Below, piece by piece: positions 1 to 6,130 of a stretch of DNA of 12,898 nt (position 1 is its first letter; each line of letters opens with the position of its first letter). The stretch is from Pararhodospirillum photometricum DSM 122. GTDB taxonomy: Bacteria; Pseudomonadota; Alphaproteobacteria; Rhodospirillales; Rhodospirillaceae. The stretch is from assembly GCF_000284415.1 (NCBI RefSeq), contig NC_017059.1, positions 274,242-287,139 of the forward strand, given 5' to 3'. The position numbers and the translations under genes are program-made. The notes beneath the pieces were generated by a model. That model did no database searches, had not been told where the DNA came from, and saw nothing but the letters and a program-made list of their open reading frames with translations.

Positions 1-70
1 TGACGGTGTCGGATTCGGCGAGGCCTTTGGTCGCGGGCGCTGTCGGCGGTTCTGGACGTGGAGGCAAGCC

Positions 71-137
71 GGGGGGGATATGCCCCCCACGACCACACCT
101 CGGCCGCGACGCGGCCGTCCCGCCACCCCTGCAGGGG
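71..137. repeat. Cluster of three GC-rich palindromes
   Basis: Three hairpins lie nearly back to back: G-run 71-77 against C-run 83-88 around ATATG; a perfect 8-bp inverted repeat around one base at 101-117 (CGGCCGCG-A-CGCGGCCG); and the 12-bp palindrome CCCCTGCAGGGG at 126-137, itself flanked by CCCGCC and CGGG. They are visible directly; their function is unknown. A 12-bp direct repeat, TGGACGTGGAGG, brackets the cluster at 53-64 and 159-170. Confidence 0.6.
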
Positions 138-213
138 CGGGAAAGTTGTAAGGTACCGTGGACGTGGAGGACGCCCCCCGTCCAGGAGACGGCAAGCGAC
201 GACTAACTCAGTC

Positions 214-231
214 GCGCCCCTTCGGGGGCGC
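214..231. terminator. UUCG-loop hairpin, possible terminator
   Basis: GCGCCCC (214-220) pairs perfectly with GGGGCGC (225-231) around a TTCG tetraloop closed by a C-G pair, an unusually stable RNA hairpin. The downstream + strand is pyrimidine-rich (CTCCCCCTCTTTCC) but lacks a true T-run. It could terminate a + strand transcript entering from the left edge. No gene supporting that reading is visible in the window. Confidence 0.4.
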
Positions 232-249
232 CTCCCCCTCTTTCCTCGT

Positions 250-274
250 CCTCACCGCCGAGGCGGCGGTGAGG
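250..274. repeat. Perfect 10-bp inverted repeat
   Basis: CCTCACCGCC (250-259) and GGCGGTGAGG (265-274) form a perfect 10-bp stem with a GAGGC loop. It lies 18 bases after the UUCG hairpin. There is no T-run on either side, so a terminator role is not supported. Confidence 0.6.
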
Positions 275-315
275 CTCGCTGCCCTCGCAAGGTACCGGGA
301 GTCCCAGGTTGTGGT

Positions 316-396
316 GTAGGGGCCTACGCCAGCCCCCCTTGGGGGGCGACTCTCTTCATAAGGTCGCAACCGTCCCAGGGCGGTTGCGACCTTATG
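316..396. repeat. Three hairpins ending in a perfect 16-bp inverted repeat
   Basis: GTAGG/CCTAC (316-327) and GCCCCCC/GGGGGGC around TT (332-347) are followed by a perfect 16-bp inverted repeat: CATAAGGTCGCAACCG (357-372) and CGGTTGCGACCTTATG (381-396), with loop TCCCAGGG. The last is the longest perfect stem in the window and, unlike its neighbours, is not simple G/C-run complementarity. No T-run follows on the + strand. It could be an operator, a structured RNA element or a remnant of a mobile-element end; I see nothing that decides. Confidence 0.7.
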
Positions 397-418
397 TGTC
401 AGGGCCCGGGCCACAACG

Positions 419-459
419 TGTGCCAAATCGCGCGCCGATTTGTGCCAAATCGCGCGCCG
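419..459. repeat. Two 19-bp direct repeats with 22-nt period
   Basis: TGTGCCAAATCGCGCGCCG occurs at 419-437 and again, identically, at 441-459, separated by ATT. At the junction lies a perfect inverted repeat CGATTTG-TGC-CAAATCG (436-452). A period of about two helical turns plus a central dyad resembles a paired protein-binding site. The second copy overlaps the -35 and spacer of the putative promoter at 440-468. Confidence 0.7.
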
Positions 460-468
460 GGCTACAAT
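440..468 (+). promoter_or_regulatory. Putative sigma-70-type promoter
   Basis: TTGTGC (440-445, 3 of 6 to the -35 consensus) is separated by 17 bp from TACAAT (463-468, 5 of 6 to the -10 consensus). The expected start is near 475. The element lies inside or beside the 19-bp direct repeats, so it could be controlled by a factor bound there. The terminator-like palindrome at 637-659 is the next feature downstream on the same strand. Confidence 0.35.
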
Positions 469-636
469 CGGACGATGTCACGCACTCTACTCCTGTCACC
501 CCCTCGCCGAGAGCAGGGGTCCATCTTCAGCATTATCGGGGTCGAGGCCGGGGGGCAAGGTCATCGTGGGGGGCACACAGGGCAATCGAGTGAAGGAAAG
601 CTGAAAACCGCGGATGTGCTCCAGGACAGGAGGGGC

Positions 637-659
637 CTGGGGAGGCCTCGCCTCCCCAG
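637..659 (+). repeat. Dispersed terminator-like palindrome, copy 1
   Basis: Arms CTGGGGAGGC (637-646) and GCCTCCCCAG (650-659) surround CTC, preceded by AGGGGC and followed by CCTTCCC. It is the same palindrome family as those at 1432, 2975, 3783 and 6050, here in + orientation. No recognised + strand gene ends upstream of it, unlike copies 2, 4 and 5. Confidence 0.75.
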
Positions 660-776
660 CCTTCCCGATTGTCTTGACAAGGCTCCTCTCCTTCACCGGA
701 GGGCCCAAGGAGGAGGGGGTGGTCGCAACGCCCATTGTCGGCCATAGTTAGGGGTGTCAGTCAGCAGGAGGTCCTC

Positions 777-1391
777 ATGCTTTCCGTTTCTCTGTTGGCT
801 CGTTTTCCGGCGTGCATGGCTCTGGGGCTTTGGGGCGGCTTGCTGCCGGGACTGGGGCTGGCGCAGGGAGTGGATAGCTGCAAAACGGCCCATCTGGCCT
901 GTGTCAACGCTTGCCAAAGCCTGGAAAAGGATGAGGCAGCCCGTACCGGCTGCTCGGCTCGCTGCGCCGCCGACCGGGGGGTGTGCGAGGCCGAGCGCGG
1001 TTTGCTGGGCCTTTCGGATCAGGCGCAGCGGTTGCGCGGGTTTTTGGACGGCCTGACTGGCGACTCGGCGTTGTCCTTGTCCCCTCAGCAGTGCGATTTG
1101 GCGCAACGGGCCTGCGAGCACCTTTGTCGCGAGCGGCACGACGGCAACCAAGCAGCCCAGGCCGGATGCGAAAGCCGCTGCGCCGCCGAGGTCGTGGTCT
1201 GCCGCGCCCAGGCCGATTTGCGCGGGGCCGCCCCCCATCTCAAGGAAAATGTCGAGCGCTGGAATCGCTTCATGGAGGGCTTCAAGGATCGCAAGGGTTC
1301 GGTGGTGCCCCCGCCGGCCGACGCTCCCTACGACCTCCCCGAGGATTCGGTGCCGTCTCGGCCTTTGAAGCCGGGGGAAGTGGCTTTGTGA
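777..1391 (+). CDS. Secreted cysteine-rich protein with two six-Cys hairpin repeats
   Basis: I do not recognise a named family. The 204-aa product starts at an ATG preceded by AGGAGG five bases upstream; a TTG 42 bases earlier is possible but has no comparable ribosome site. Residues 1-30 form a signal peptide (hydrophobic core about 14-28, likely cleavage near LAQ-GVD). The mature part has two copies of a cysteine pattern C-x6-C-x3-C-x12/13-C-x3-C-x6-C: Cys35, 42, 46, 59, 63, 70 and Cys106, 113, 117, 131, 135, 142. Each copy predicts two antiparallel helices whose cysteines share one face and can pair symmetrically as three disulfides, which suits the oxidising periplasm. The core matches the twin CX3C spacing of mitochondrial small Tim proteins. 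I read this as convergent geometry, not proven homology. The tail (176-204) is proline-rich and probably disordered. It is a single gene convergent with glmU. Function unknown; a structural or binding role in the periplasm is inference. Confidence 0.85.
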   Translation: MLSVSLLARFPACMALGLWGGLLPGLGLAQGVDSCKTAHLACVNACQSLEKDEAARTGCSARCAADRGVCEAERGLLGLSDQAQRLRGFLDGLTGDSALSLSPQQCDLAQRACEHLCRERHDGNQAAQAGCESRCAAEVVVCRAQADLRGAAPHLKENVERWNRFMEGFKDRKGSVVPPPADAPYDLPEDSVPSRPLKPGEVAL

Positions 1392-1431
1392 GGCCGTACA
1401 GGGGAGGGGAGCTTCAGGAAAGCAGAAAAGG

Positions 1432-1475
1432 CTGGGGAGGCGCGGCCTCCCCAGACCCCTCGGTCGTTTTTTTTT
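1432..1475. terminator. Bidirectional terminator (palindrome copy 2) between convergent genes
   Basis: Arms CTGGGGAGGC (1432-1441) and GCCTCCCCAG (1445-1454) form a perfect 10-bp stem. On the + strand it is followed by ACCCCTCGGTCG and nine T at 1467-1475. On the minus strand it is followed by CCTTTTCTGCTTTCC. It can therefore stop transcripts of both the cysteine-rich gene and glmU. The AGGGGTC and CCTT flanks place this copy in minus orientation, that is, as the terminator of glmU. Confidence 0.8.
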
Positions 1476-2808
1476 AGCGCTTCAGGCGGCGCATGCGTTC
1501 GACAAAGCGACGGGCCCAGCCGTCGCGGGTTTCTTGCGGGGCTCGGGTCAGGGCGAGGGCGCCGGCCGGAACGTCGCTTGTAATGGTTGAGCCTGCGCCC
1601 ACCATGGCTCCGTCGCCCACGCTGACGGGCGCCACCAGGGCCGAGTTGGAGCCGATGAAGGCGTCGGCGCCGATGTCGGTGTGATGCTTGAAGAAGCCAT
1701 CGTAATTGCAGGTGATGGTTCCGGCGCCGATGTTGGCCCGCGAGCCGATGCGGGCATCGCCAATGTAGGTCAAGTGATTGACCTTGGCCCCGGTCTCGAC
1801 CGTCGCGTTTTTGATTTCAACAAAGTTGCCGATATGCGCGTTCTCGGCGATTCGTGCCCCAGGGCGCAGTCGAGCATAGGGTCCGATCAAGGCTCCGGTC
1901 GCCACGGTGCACGCTTCCAGGTGACAAAATCCTTTGATCTCGACCCCGGAGGCCACGGTCACGCCGGGGCCGAAGGTCACAAACGGCCCGACCGTCACGT
2001 CCTCGCCCAGCCGGGTGTCCCAACTGAAAAACACCGTCTCGGGCGCGCTCAAGGTCACGCCAGCGCTCATGGCGGCCCGGCGCAGGCGCTCTTGCACCAC
2101 CCGTTCGGCTGTCGCCAGATCCTCGCGGCTGTTGACCCCCAGCAGGTCCTCGGCCGCACTTTCCACCACGTGGCAACGCCGCCCCGCCGCCCGGGCCAGG
2201 GCCACGACATCGGTGAGATAGTATTCCCCTTTGGCATTGGCATTGCCCACCTGAGCCAGCAACTCGAACGCAACCCGGCCCTCCAGCGCCATGACACCGG
2301 AGTTGCACAATCTCAGGGCCCGTTGCTCCGAGGTGGCGTCCTTTTCCTCCACAATGCCTTCCAACCCCTCGGGGCCGACCAGCAAGCGTCCATAGCCTGT
2401 GGGATCCTCCGGGCGAAAGCCCAGCACCACCACCGCCGGCGCCTCGGGGCCGGTCTGGGCGGCGACGAGACGCTCCAAGGTGGCCGAGGGCACCAGGGGG
2501 GTGTCGCCGTACAGCACCAAAACGGTTCCCGTGAACCCGGCCAGTGCGTCGCGCGCCTGGAGCACGGCGTGGGCGGTGCCCAGCCGCTCGGTCTGCTCCA
2601 CCGTGGGGTGGGGGGCCACCGCCTGCGCGACCGCCTCCATGCCGGGGCCAATCACCACCACGGTGCGCGCCGGGGCCAGCGGCGCCAGGGCATCAAGGAC
2701 ATGCCCAACCAGGGGGCGGCCGGCCAGCGGATGAAGAACCTTGGGCAGGGACGAACGCATGCGGGTGCCCTGACCGGCGGCGAGGACGACGGCGGCAGTC
2801 TGACTCAT
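1474..2808 (-). CDS. glmU: Bifunctional GlmU (uridyltransferase / acetyltransferase)
   Basis: GlmU acetylates glucosamine-1-phosphate and then joins it to UTP, giving UDP-N-acetylglucosamine for peptidoglycan and lipid A in the cytoplasm. The 444-aa product has the N-terminal nucleotidyltransferase fold: AAGQGTRM at 10-17 with LPK to residue 23, GTAHAV at 77-82 and GDTPLV at 101-106. From about residue 240 a left-handed beta-helix of hexapeptide repeats follows, containing NAHIGNFVEIKN and NHLTYIGD; His345 in the latter corresponds to the catalytic histidine of the family. GAGTITCNYDG and GSNSALVAPV are also present. Length is close to the 456 aa of E. coli GlmU. I chose the ATG at 2808 because the family begins just before VVLAAG; a TTG at 2877 would add 23 residues with no family similarity. 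glmS, a common neighbour in other bacteria, is not adjacent. Confidence 0.97.
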   Translation of the reverse strand: MSQTAAVVLAAGQGTRMRSSLPKVLHPLAGRPLVGHVLDALAPLAPARTVVVIGPGMEAVAQAVAPHPTVEQTERLGTAHAVLQARDALAGFTGTVLVLYGDTPLVPSATLERLVAAQTGPEAPAVVVLGFRPEDPTGYGRLLVGPEGLEGIVEEKDATSEQRALRLCNSGVMALEGRVAFELLAQVGNANAKGEYYLTDVVALARAAGRRCHVVESAAEDLLGVNSREDLATAERVVQERLRRAAMSAGVTLSAPETVFFSWDTRLGEDVTVGPFVTFGPGVTVASGVEIKGFCHLEACTVATGALIGPYARLRPGARIAENAHIGNFVEIKNATVETGAKVNHLTYIGDARIGSRANIGAGTITCNYDGFFKHHTDIGADAFIGSNSALVAPVSVGDGAMVGAGSTITSDVPAGALALTRAPQETRDGWARRFVERMRRLKR

Positions 2809-2877
2809 GGGAGCGAGGGTCCTGAACAGGGGGAAGAGGACGCGGCCGAGGGTGCCACAGGGCTGGACGCGAGACAA

Positions 2878-2906
2878 AATGAACGATTAAACTGAACCAA
2901 GGTCAA
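2878..2906 (-). promoter_or_regulatory. Weak candidate promoter for glmU
   Basis: On the minus strand TTGACC (2906-2901) lies 17 bp from TTCATT (2883-2878). The -35 is 5 of 6, the -10 only 3 of 6. The start would fall about 60 bases before the glmU ATG. This is the best match I see in the leader, but it is weak. Confidence 0.3.
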
Positions 2907-2974
2907 GCCAAGCCGCTTTCCGGCGACCACGGTTTTTCGTATCGCCCCAGGCCCCCTTTTTCGGAAGGAGGGGT

Positions 2975-2996
2975 CTGGGGAGGCTCGCCTCCCCAG
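2975..2996 (+). repeat. Dispersed terminator-like palindrome, copy 3
   Basis: Arms CTGGGGAGGC (2975-2984) and GCCTCCCCAG (2987-2996) with loop TC, preceded by AGGGGT and followed by CCTTGCTTTTTCC. The form is that of a + strand intrinsic terminator, yet it lies between the divergent genes glmU and gph with no + gene before it. It is about 50 bases upstream of gph, so it either attenuates gph, insulates it, or marks an unseen + transcript. Confidence 0.75.
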
Positions 2997-3046
2997 CCTT
3001 GCTTTTTCCGCTGTCCCCCCCGTCCCCGGATCACGTGAGGCTTTCT

Positions 3047-3763
3047 TTGCGCCCGCTAACGCTCAGTGACGAGGCCCGGTTTCGGGCCGTGATTTTTGAT
3101 CTGGATGGCACCCTTTTGCACAGTGTGCCCAGCTTGACCAGGGTTCTGAACGCTCTCTTCGCCGAGGAGGGCTTGGCGCCGCTCGACGAGGCTCAGGTGT
3201 GCGCCATGGTGGGCGAGGGCGCTGGCTTGTTGGTCGCCCGGGCCTATGGCGCGCGCGCCGTGGGATCCGGCACCCCCGAGGACCCCGGGCATTCGGGGCG
3301 GGTCGCGCGCTTCATGGCGTGCTATGGAGCCGATCCGGTGTCCGGGGCCACCTTGTATCCCGGGGCGGCCGAGACCTTGCAGCACATGGCCGGCCGGGGC
3401 GTTCGCCTTGGCCTGTGCACCAACAAGCCCGAAGGGCCCACCCGAGCTTTGCTGGAGGCGTTTGCGCTGGCCCCTCTGCTGGGCGCCGTCATTGCGGGGG
3501 ATACCTTGCCCTGGCGCAAGCCCGATCCCCGGCCCTTGCTGGCGACTCTCGAGCGTCTGGATGTTCCCCCGGGCGAGGTCTTGTTCGTGGGGGATAGCGC
3601 CATCGACGTGGCGTGCGCCCGCAACGCCGGGGTGCCCGTGGTCGTGCTGGCCCATGGCTACCGCCAAGGTCCGGTCGAGGCCCTGGGAGCCGACCGGGCC
3701 TTCCAGGGATTTGACGACTTGATGCCCTGGCTGGCCAAAGTGGCGCCCGGCGACCGAGCCTGA
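3047..3763 (+). CDS. gph: HAD-family phosphoglycolate phosphatase
   Basis: A cytoplasmic HAD-superfamily hydrolase, most like phosphoglycolate phosphatase, which removes phosphate from 2-phosphoglycolate formed by DNA repair or by Rubisco oxygenation. All four HAD motifs are present: FDLDGTLLHS (nucleophile and acid Asp), the threonine motif in CTNKPEG, the lysine in WRKPDP, and the acidic pair region VGDSAIDVACARNAG. A helical cap lies between motifs I and II. The start is uncertain. The TTG at 3047 has GAGG six bases upstream and gives 238 aa, a usual length. A GTG at 3035 is the alternative. A TTG at 2999 lies beside the palindrome and is unlikely. Substrate specificity within HAD enzymes cannot be read from sequence with certainty; pyrophosphatase PpaX-like or other sugar-phosphate activity is possible. 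Confidence 0.85.
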   Translation: MRPLTLSDEARFRAVIFDLDGTLLHSVPSLTRVLNALFAEEGLAPLDEAQVCAMVGEGAGLLVARAYGARAVGSGTPEDPGHSGRVARFMACYGADPVSGATLYPGAAETLQHMAGRGVRLGLCTNKPEGPTRALLEAFALAPLLGAVIAGDTLPWRKPDPRPLLATLERLDVPPGEVLFVGDSAIDVACARNAGVPVVVLAHGYRQGPVEALGADRAFQGFDDLMPWLAKVAPGDRA

Positions 3764-3782
3764 GGCAGGCTGAGTGAGGGGT

Positions 3783-3810
3783 CTGGGGAGGCTCGCCTCC
3801 CCGGCCTTTT
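3783..3810 (+). terminator. Terminator of gph (palindrome copy 4)
   Basis: CTGGGGAGGC (3783-3792) and GCCTCCCCGG (3795-3804) with loop TC, followed by CCTTTTCTT. It starts 20 bases after the gph stop in + orientation. The right arm has one A-to-G change relative to the other copies, allowing a G-T pair. The flgK stop lies 25 bases beyond its right arm on the other strand, so it may also affect flgK transcripts. Confidence 0.7.
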
Positions 3811-3828
3811 CTTACCCCAACCGGCTCC

Positions 3829-5967
3829 TCAACGCATCGCGCTCTTCAGAATATCCATCAAATCCAAGGTCACGGAGCGGATGGCCGCCGAGGTCTCATA
3901 CAACTGCTCCCACACGCGGCCTTGCGCCTCTTCTCCCTCCAGATCCAGCGGCCCCTCGCTGTGCAGGCGCAGGTCCAGGAGGTCGGTCAGCAAGGCCTGA
4001 TCCATTTTGCGCTCCAGCGCCAAACGGGCGTTGCTGGCGGCCTCGGTCAAGCTCAAGGCCGCATAGTCGGCCAGGGTCTTTTGCACCTTGCCCAACCGCC
4101 CGGCCGGGTCAAAGCTCAGGCCCTGGCTAAAGGCGGCCGCCAGTCGCAAGGCCAGCGGAGGCACCCCCGGCCCCAGGGCATGGGTCCCGGTCAGGGGATC
4201 GGGCTCCGGCACGCTGCGGGCAAGCCGGGAAGGATCGGCCGCCAGCACAGGCGCCAAGGTCAACCGGGCGCTGGTGCCCGCCAGCGAGGGAGCCACCCCA
4301 AGAACGGCCATGACCGTTGTCTTGCCCTTTTTGGGGACCGGGCTGGTGATCAGCAGCCCGGGGGCACGGGCCCGCAGGCGCAGCCGGTTGCCCGCCCCCT
4401 CGCGGACAACCACCGCCTCGACCACTGCGGCCACGGCGTCCTCGGTGTTCAAGGCGTTGGCAATGTCGCGCAAAGTCCACTGCGGGCGGAGACGGACGTT
4501 CCGGGGCGGTGGCGGGTCGGGATCGGTGGCCAAGGTGAAGGTCAAGGTGCCGGCCAGCGGCAAGGCCCATCCCGCAGGCAGCAACGTGCTGTCCATCAGC
4601 TCTTCCGTGACCGGGGCGTCGAACAAGAGGCCAAGGCCAAAGAGCTGGGCCAGTCCGGGGGACAGTCGGTCCACGCCATGGGGAGGCCAGCCCGTGTGGA
4701 GTTGACCGTCATCGTTGATCCCCAGGACCCCCCCGTCGTCGCGCCATGTCAGGGTCAGGTCCGGCGCGTGCAGGTCGATGACCAGCCGTTCGTCCTCCAA
4801 GGAAACACGGGCGGCACTCAGGCCTTGACCATGCAGCCAGTCCTCCAAAGCCCCCAGGACATCGGCCAGCGGACGGGCCGTGTCTCCCAGGATTTGCGAC
4901 AGGAGGATCTTGGCGCGCTCGCGCCCGTCGGCCCCGCACAAGATCACGGCGCTGTCGCCGGCCAGAAGGGCCAAGCGCTGGCGGTGGGGGGCGACGAAAC
5001 GGGCACTCCCTCGCACCACCGGGGTGGGGATCGGGAAGCTGACGCCTAGGGCGTGAATGGGGTTGAGCACCCCCATCAAGCGCGCCGCCAGGGCATCAAG
5101 CTCGGCCTGAACGTCGGGCAGAACTCGGTCGCGCAGGTCCATAAGGGCCCCGAGGCGGCCCCCTTGGACCTGGGCGGTGATGTCGATCACGCCGGCCAGA
5201 AGGGCGCCGGCCCCTCCATCGCGCCACGTCTCATGGACCGGGGCGTCGCCGAGGGGGAGATAGGACAAGGCCACCGGCGAGACGTCGAGGAGGAGGGTGG
5301 ACGGCCTCGTTTTCTGGGGCGGCGTGCACAGAGCCAGGACGCCGCTCGACCGCTCGAAGGCGCCGACTTCCATCAGGTCGTTAATCTGTCGCAACAAGGC
5401 CTCGCGCTGGGCCCGCCGGGGCCGAGCGTCGGTCGCGTCCATCACTGCAATGCGATCATTCAGGGCGCTCATGGCCCCGATGTGGGCGTTCAATGCGGCC
5501 ACCCCCTCGGCCAGGGCCTCATCCACATCGTGGCGCACCTGGGCCAAACGCTCCGCCAGGGCGTTGAACGCCTGTGCCAAGCCCTGGGCTGTAGCCACGA
5601 CCGGTTCGGCCGGCGCTTCCGGGGTCGTGGCAAAGGCCAGGGCTTCTTCGCCCAGGGCTTTGACCCGGCGGGGGAGGCCCTCGGGGTCCACCGGGGTGCC
5701 CAGGGCCTCGGCGAGAGCTTCGTAGTATTGGGCGTGGGCCTCGTCGTGGGCTAGGCGGGACGTTTCAGCGCGAAATCCGCGTGCCAGATGCTCGCGAACC
5801 ACCCGGGGCGCCGCCAGCGGCCGACGCGTTCCCGGCTCGGGAGGGCGCGGGGGGGCCGGGGCCGGCGTTGCTCCCGTTCGGACCAGCGCGGTGGTCAGGG
5901 CCTCCAGGCTCTTGCGGGCGTTTTGCAGGCCCGAGACGGCACTGCCGAAGGTGGAGCCAATCTTCAC
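3829..5967 (-). CDS. flgK: Divergent flagellar hook-associated protein FlgK (HAP1)
   Basis: FlgK forms the hook-side junction between hook and filament and is exported by the flagellar type III apparatus. The 712-aa product begins at a GTG with AGGAGA nine bases upstream. FlgK features are a short N-terminal helix (SAVSGLQNARKSLEAL, 9-24), a helical region with NAHIGAMSALNDRIA (160-174), the conserved block GGRLGALMDLRD (269-280) and LNPIHALG (301-308). An acidic-then-helical C-terminus ends DLMDILKSAMR. Two things are odd. The normal D0 signature containing NIAN and GYTRQ is absent, replaced by a proline-rich stretch (about 34-50), and the C-terminal helix lacks the usual QxxYxAxA pattern. 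The middle (about 310-640) is variable, as is normal for outer FlgK domains. It lies 163 bases after the FlgN-like gene, an export chaperone family that binds FlgK. FlgK is much the best fit; another rod/hook axial protein is the alternative. Confidence 0.82.
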   Translation of the reverse strand: MKIGSTFGSAVSGLQNARKSLEALTTALVRTGATPAPAPPRPPEPGTRRPLAAPRVVREHLARGFRAETSRLAHDEAHAQYYEALAEALGTPVDPEGLPRRVKALGEEALAFATTPEAPAEPVVATAQGLAQAFNALAERLAQVRHDVDEALAEGVAALNAHIGAMSALNDRIAVMDATDARPRRAQREALLRQINDLMEVGAFERSSGVLALCTPPQKTRPSTLLLDVSPVALSYLPLGDAPVHETWRDGGAGALLAGVIDITAQVQGGRLGALMDLRDRVLPDVQAELDALAARLMGVLNPIHALGVSFPIPTPVVRGSARFVAPHRQRLALLAGDSAVILCGADGRERAKILLSQILGDTARPLADVLGALEDWLHGQGLSAARVSLEDERLVIDLHAPDLTLTWRDDGGVLGINDDGQLHTGWPPHGVDRLSPGLAQLFGLGLLFDAPVTEELMDSTLLPAGWALPLAGTLTFTLATDPDPPPPRNVRLRPQWTLRDIANALNTEDAVAAVVEAVVVREGAGNRLRLRARAPGLLITSPVPKKGKTTVMAVLGVAPSLAGTSARLTLAPVLAADPSRLARSVPEPDPLTGTHALGPGVPPLALRLAAAFSQGLSFDPAGRLGKVQKTLADYAALSLTEAASNARLALERKMDQALLTDLLDLRLHSEGPLDLEGEEAQGRVWEQLYETSAAIRSVTLDLMDILKSAMR

Positions 5968-6049
5968 GCGCGACGGTCTCCTGTCGTTTCCTGTCTCGGG
6001 CGGTCGTCGTTCCCGGGGGGGGCGGACGGACCGCAGAACATCGAGAAGG

Positions 6050-6071
6050 CGGGGGAGGCGCTCCTCCCCCG
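6050..6071 (-). terminator. Palindrome copy 5, terminator-like, between flgN-like gene and flgK
   Basis: CGGGGGAGG (6050-6058) and CCTCCCCCG (6063-6071) form a perfect 9-bp stem around CGCT. Read on the minus strand it has GAGGGGCC before and CCTTCTCG after, a diverged member of the same palindrome family. It lies 59 bases past the FlgN-like stop and 82 bases before flgK. With only a weak T-run it may reduce rather than block readthrough into flgK. Confidence 0.6.
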
Positions 6072-6130
6072 GCCCCTCATCCCTTGAGGGACAAAGAAGC
6101 AGAGATCTGGAGGCCTAGCTTCCCGGCGGG

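Larger units (their letters stand above)
1..776. other. Gene-free, palindrome-rich region
   Basis: I find no defensible gene here. Open frames exist (for example one ending at 206 and one ending at 747 on the + strand), but they read through hairpins and repeats, are low in complexity and match no family I know. The stretch holds at least nine short inverted repeats between 71 and 452, a 19-bp direct repeat (419-437 and 441-459), a promoter-like element (440-468), a dispersed terminator-like palindrome (637-659) and a small inverted repeat TTGTC-TT-GACAA (669-680). The last few bases before 777 carry the ribosome binding site of the next gene. The extreme left end could hold the tail of a gene lying outside the window; I cannot tell. 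Confidence 0.6.

Noticed and set aside
6..206. Possible tail of a + strand gene ending just before the UUCG hairpin
   Set aside because: The stop at 204-206 followed by a hairpin is suggestive, but the frame is built largely from palindromic DNA and shows no family; not enough to call a gene.
420..447. Two TGGCAC (-24 type) sequences on the minus strand within the 19-bp repeats
   Set aside because: Neither has GC at the required ten-base spacing, so sigma-54 promoters are not supported there.
674..679. Perfect -35 hexamer TTGACA before the cysteine-rich gene
   Set aside because: No -10 like sequence lies 16-18 bases downstream; it is part of the small inverted repeat TTGTC-TT-GACAA.
475..747. 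90-codon frame starting at the predicted transcription start
   Set aside because: It reads straight through the dispersed palindrome and G-runs, and the product is low in complexity; a leaderless gene remains only a remote possibility.
2809..2877. Extended GlmU start at a TTG
   Set aside because: The 23 added residues have no counterpart in the family, and the ATG at 2808 begins at the usual place.
1681..2895. Long + strand open frame opposite glmU
   Set aside because: Antisense shadow of a clearly identified GlmU; high GC leaves the opposite frame open, and the translation has no family features.
3922..5049. Long + strand open frame opposite flgK
   Set aside because: Gln/Gly/Arg-rich antisense shadow of flgK with no recognisable domain.
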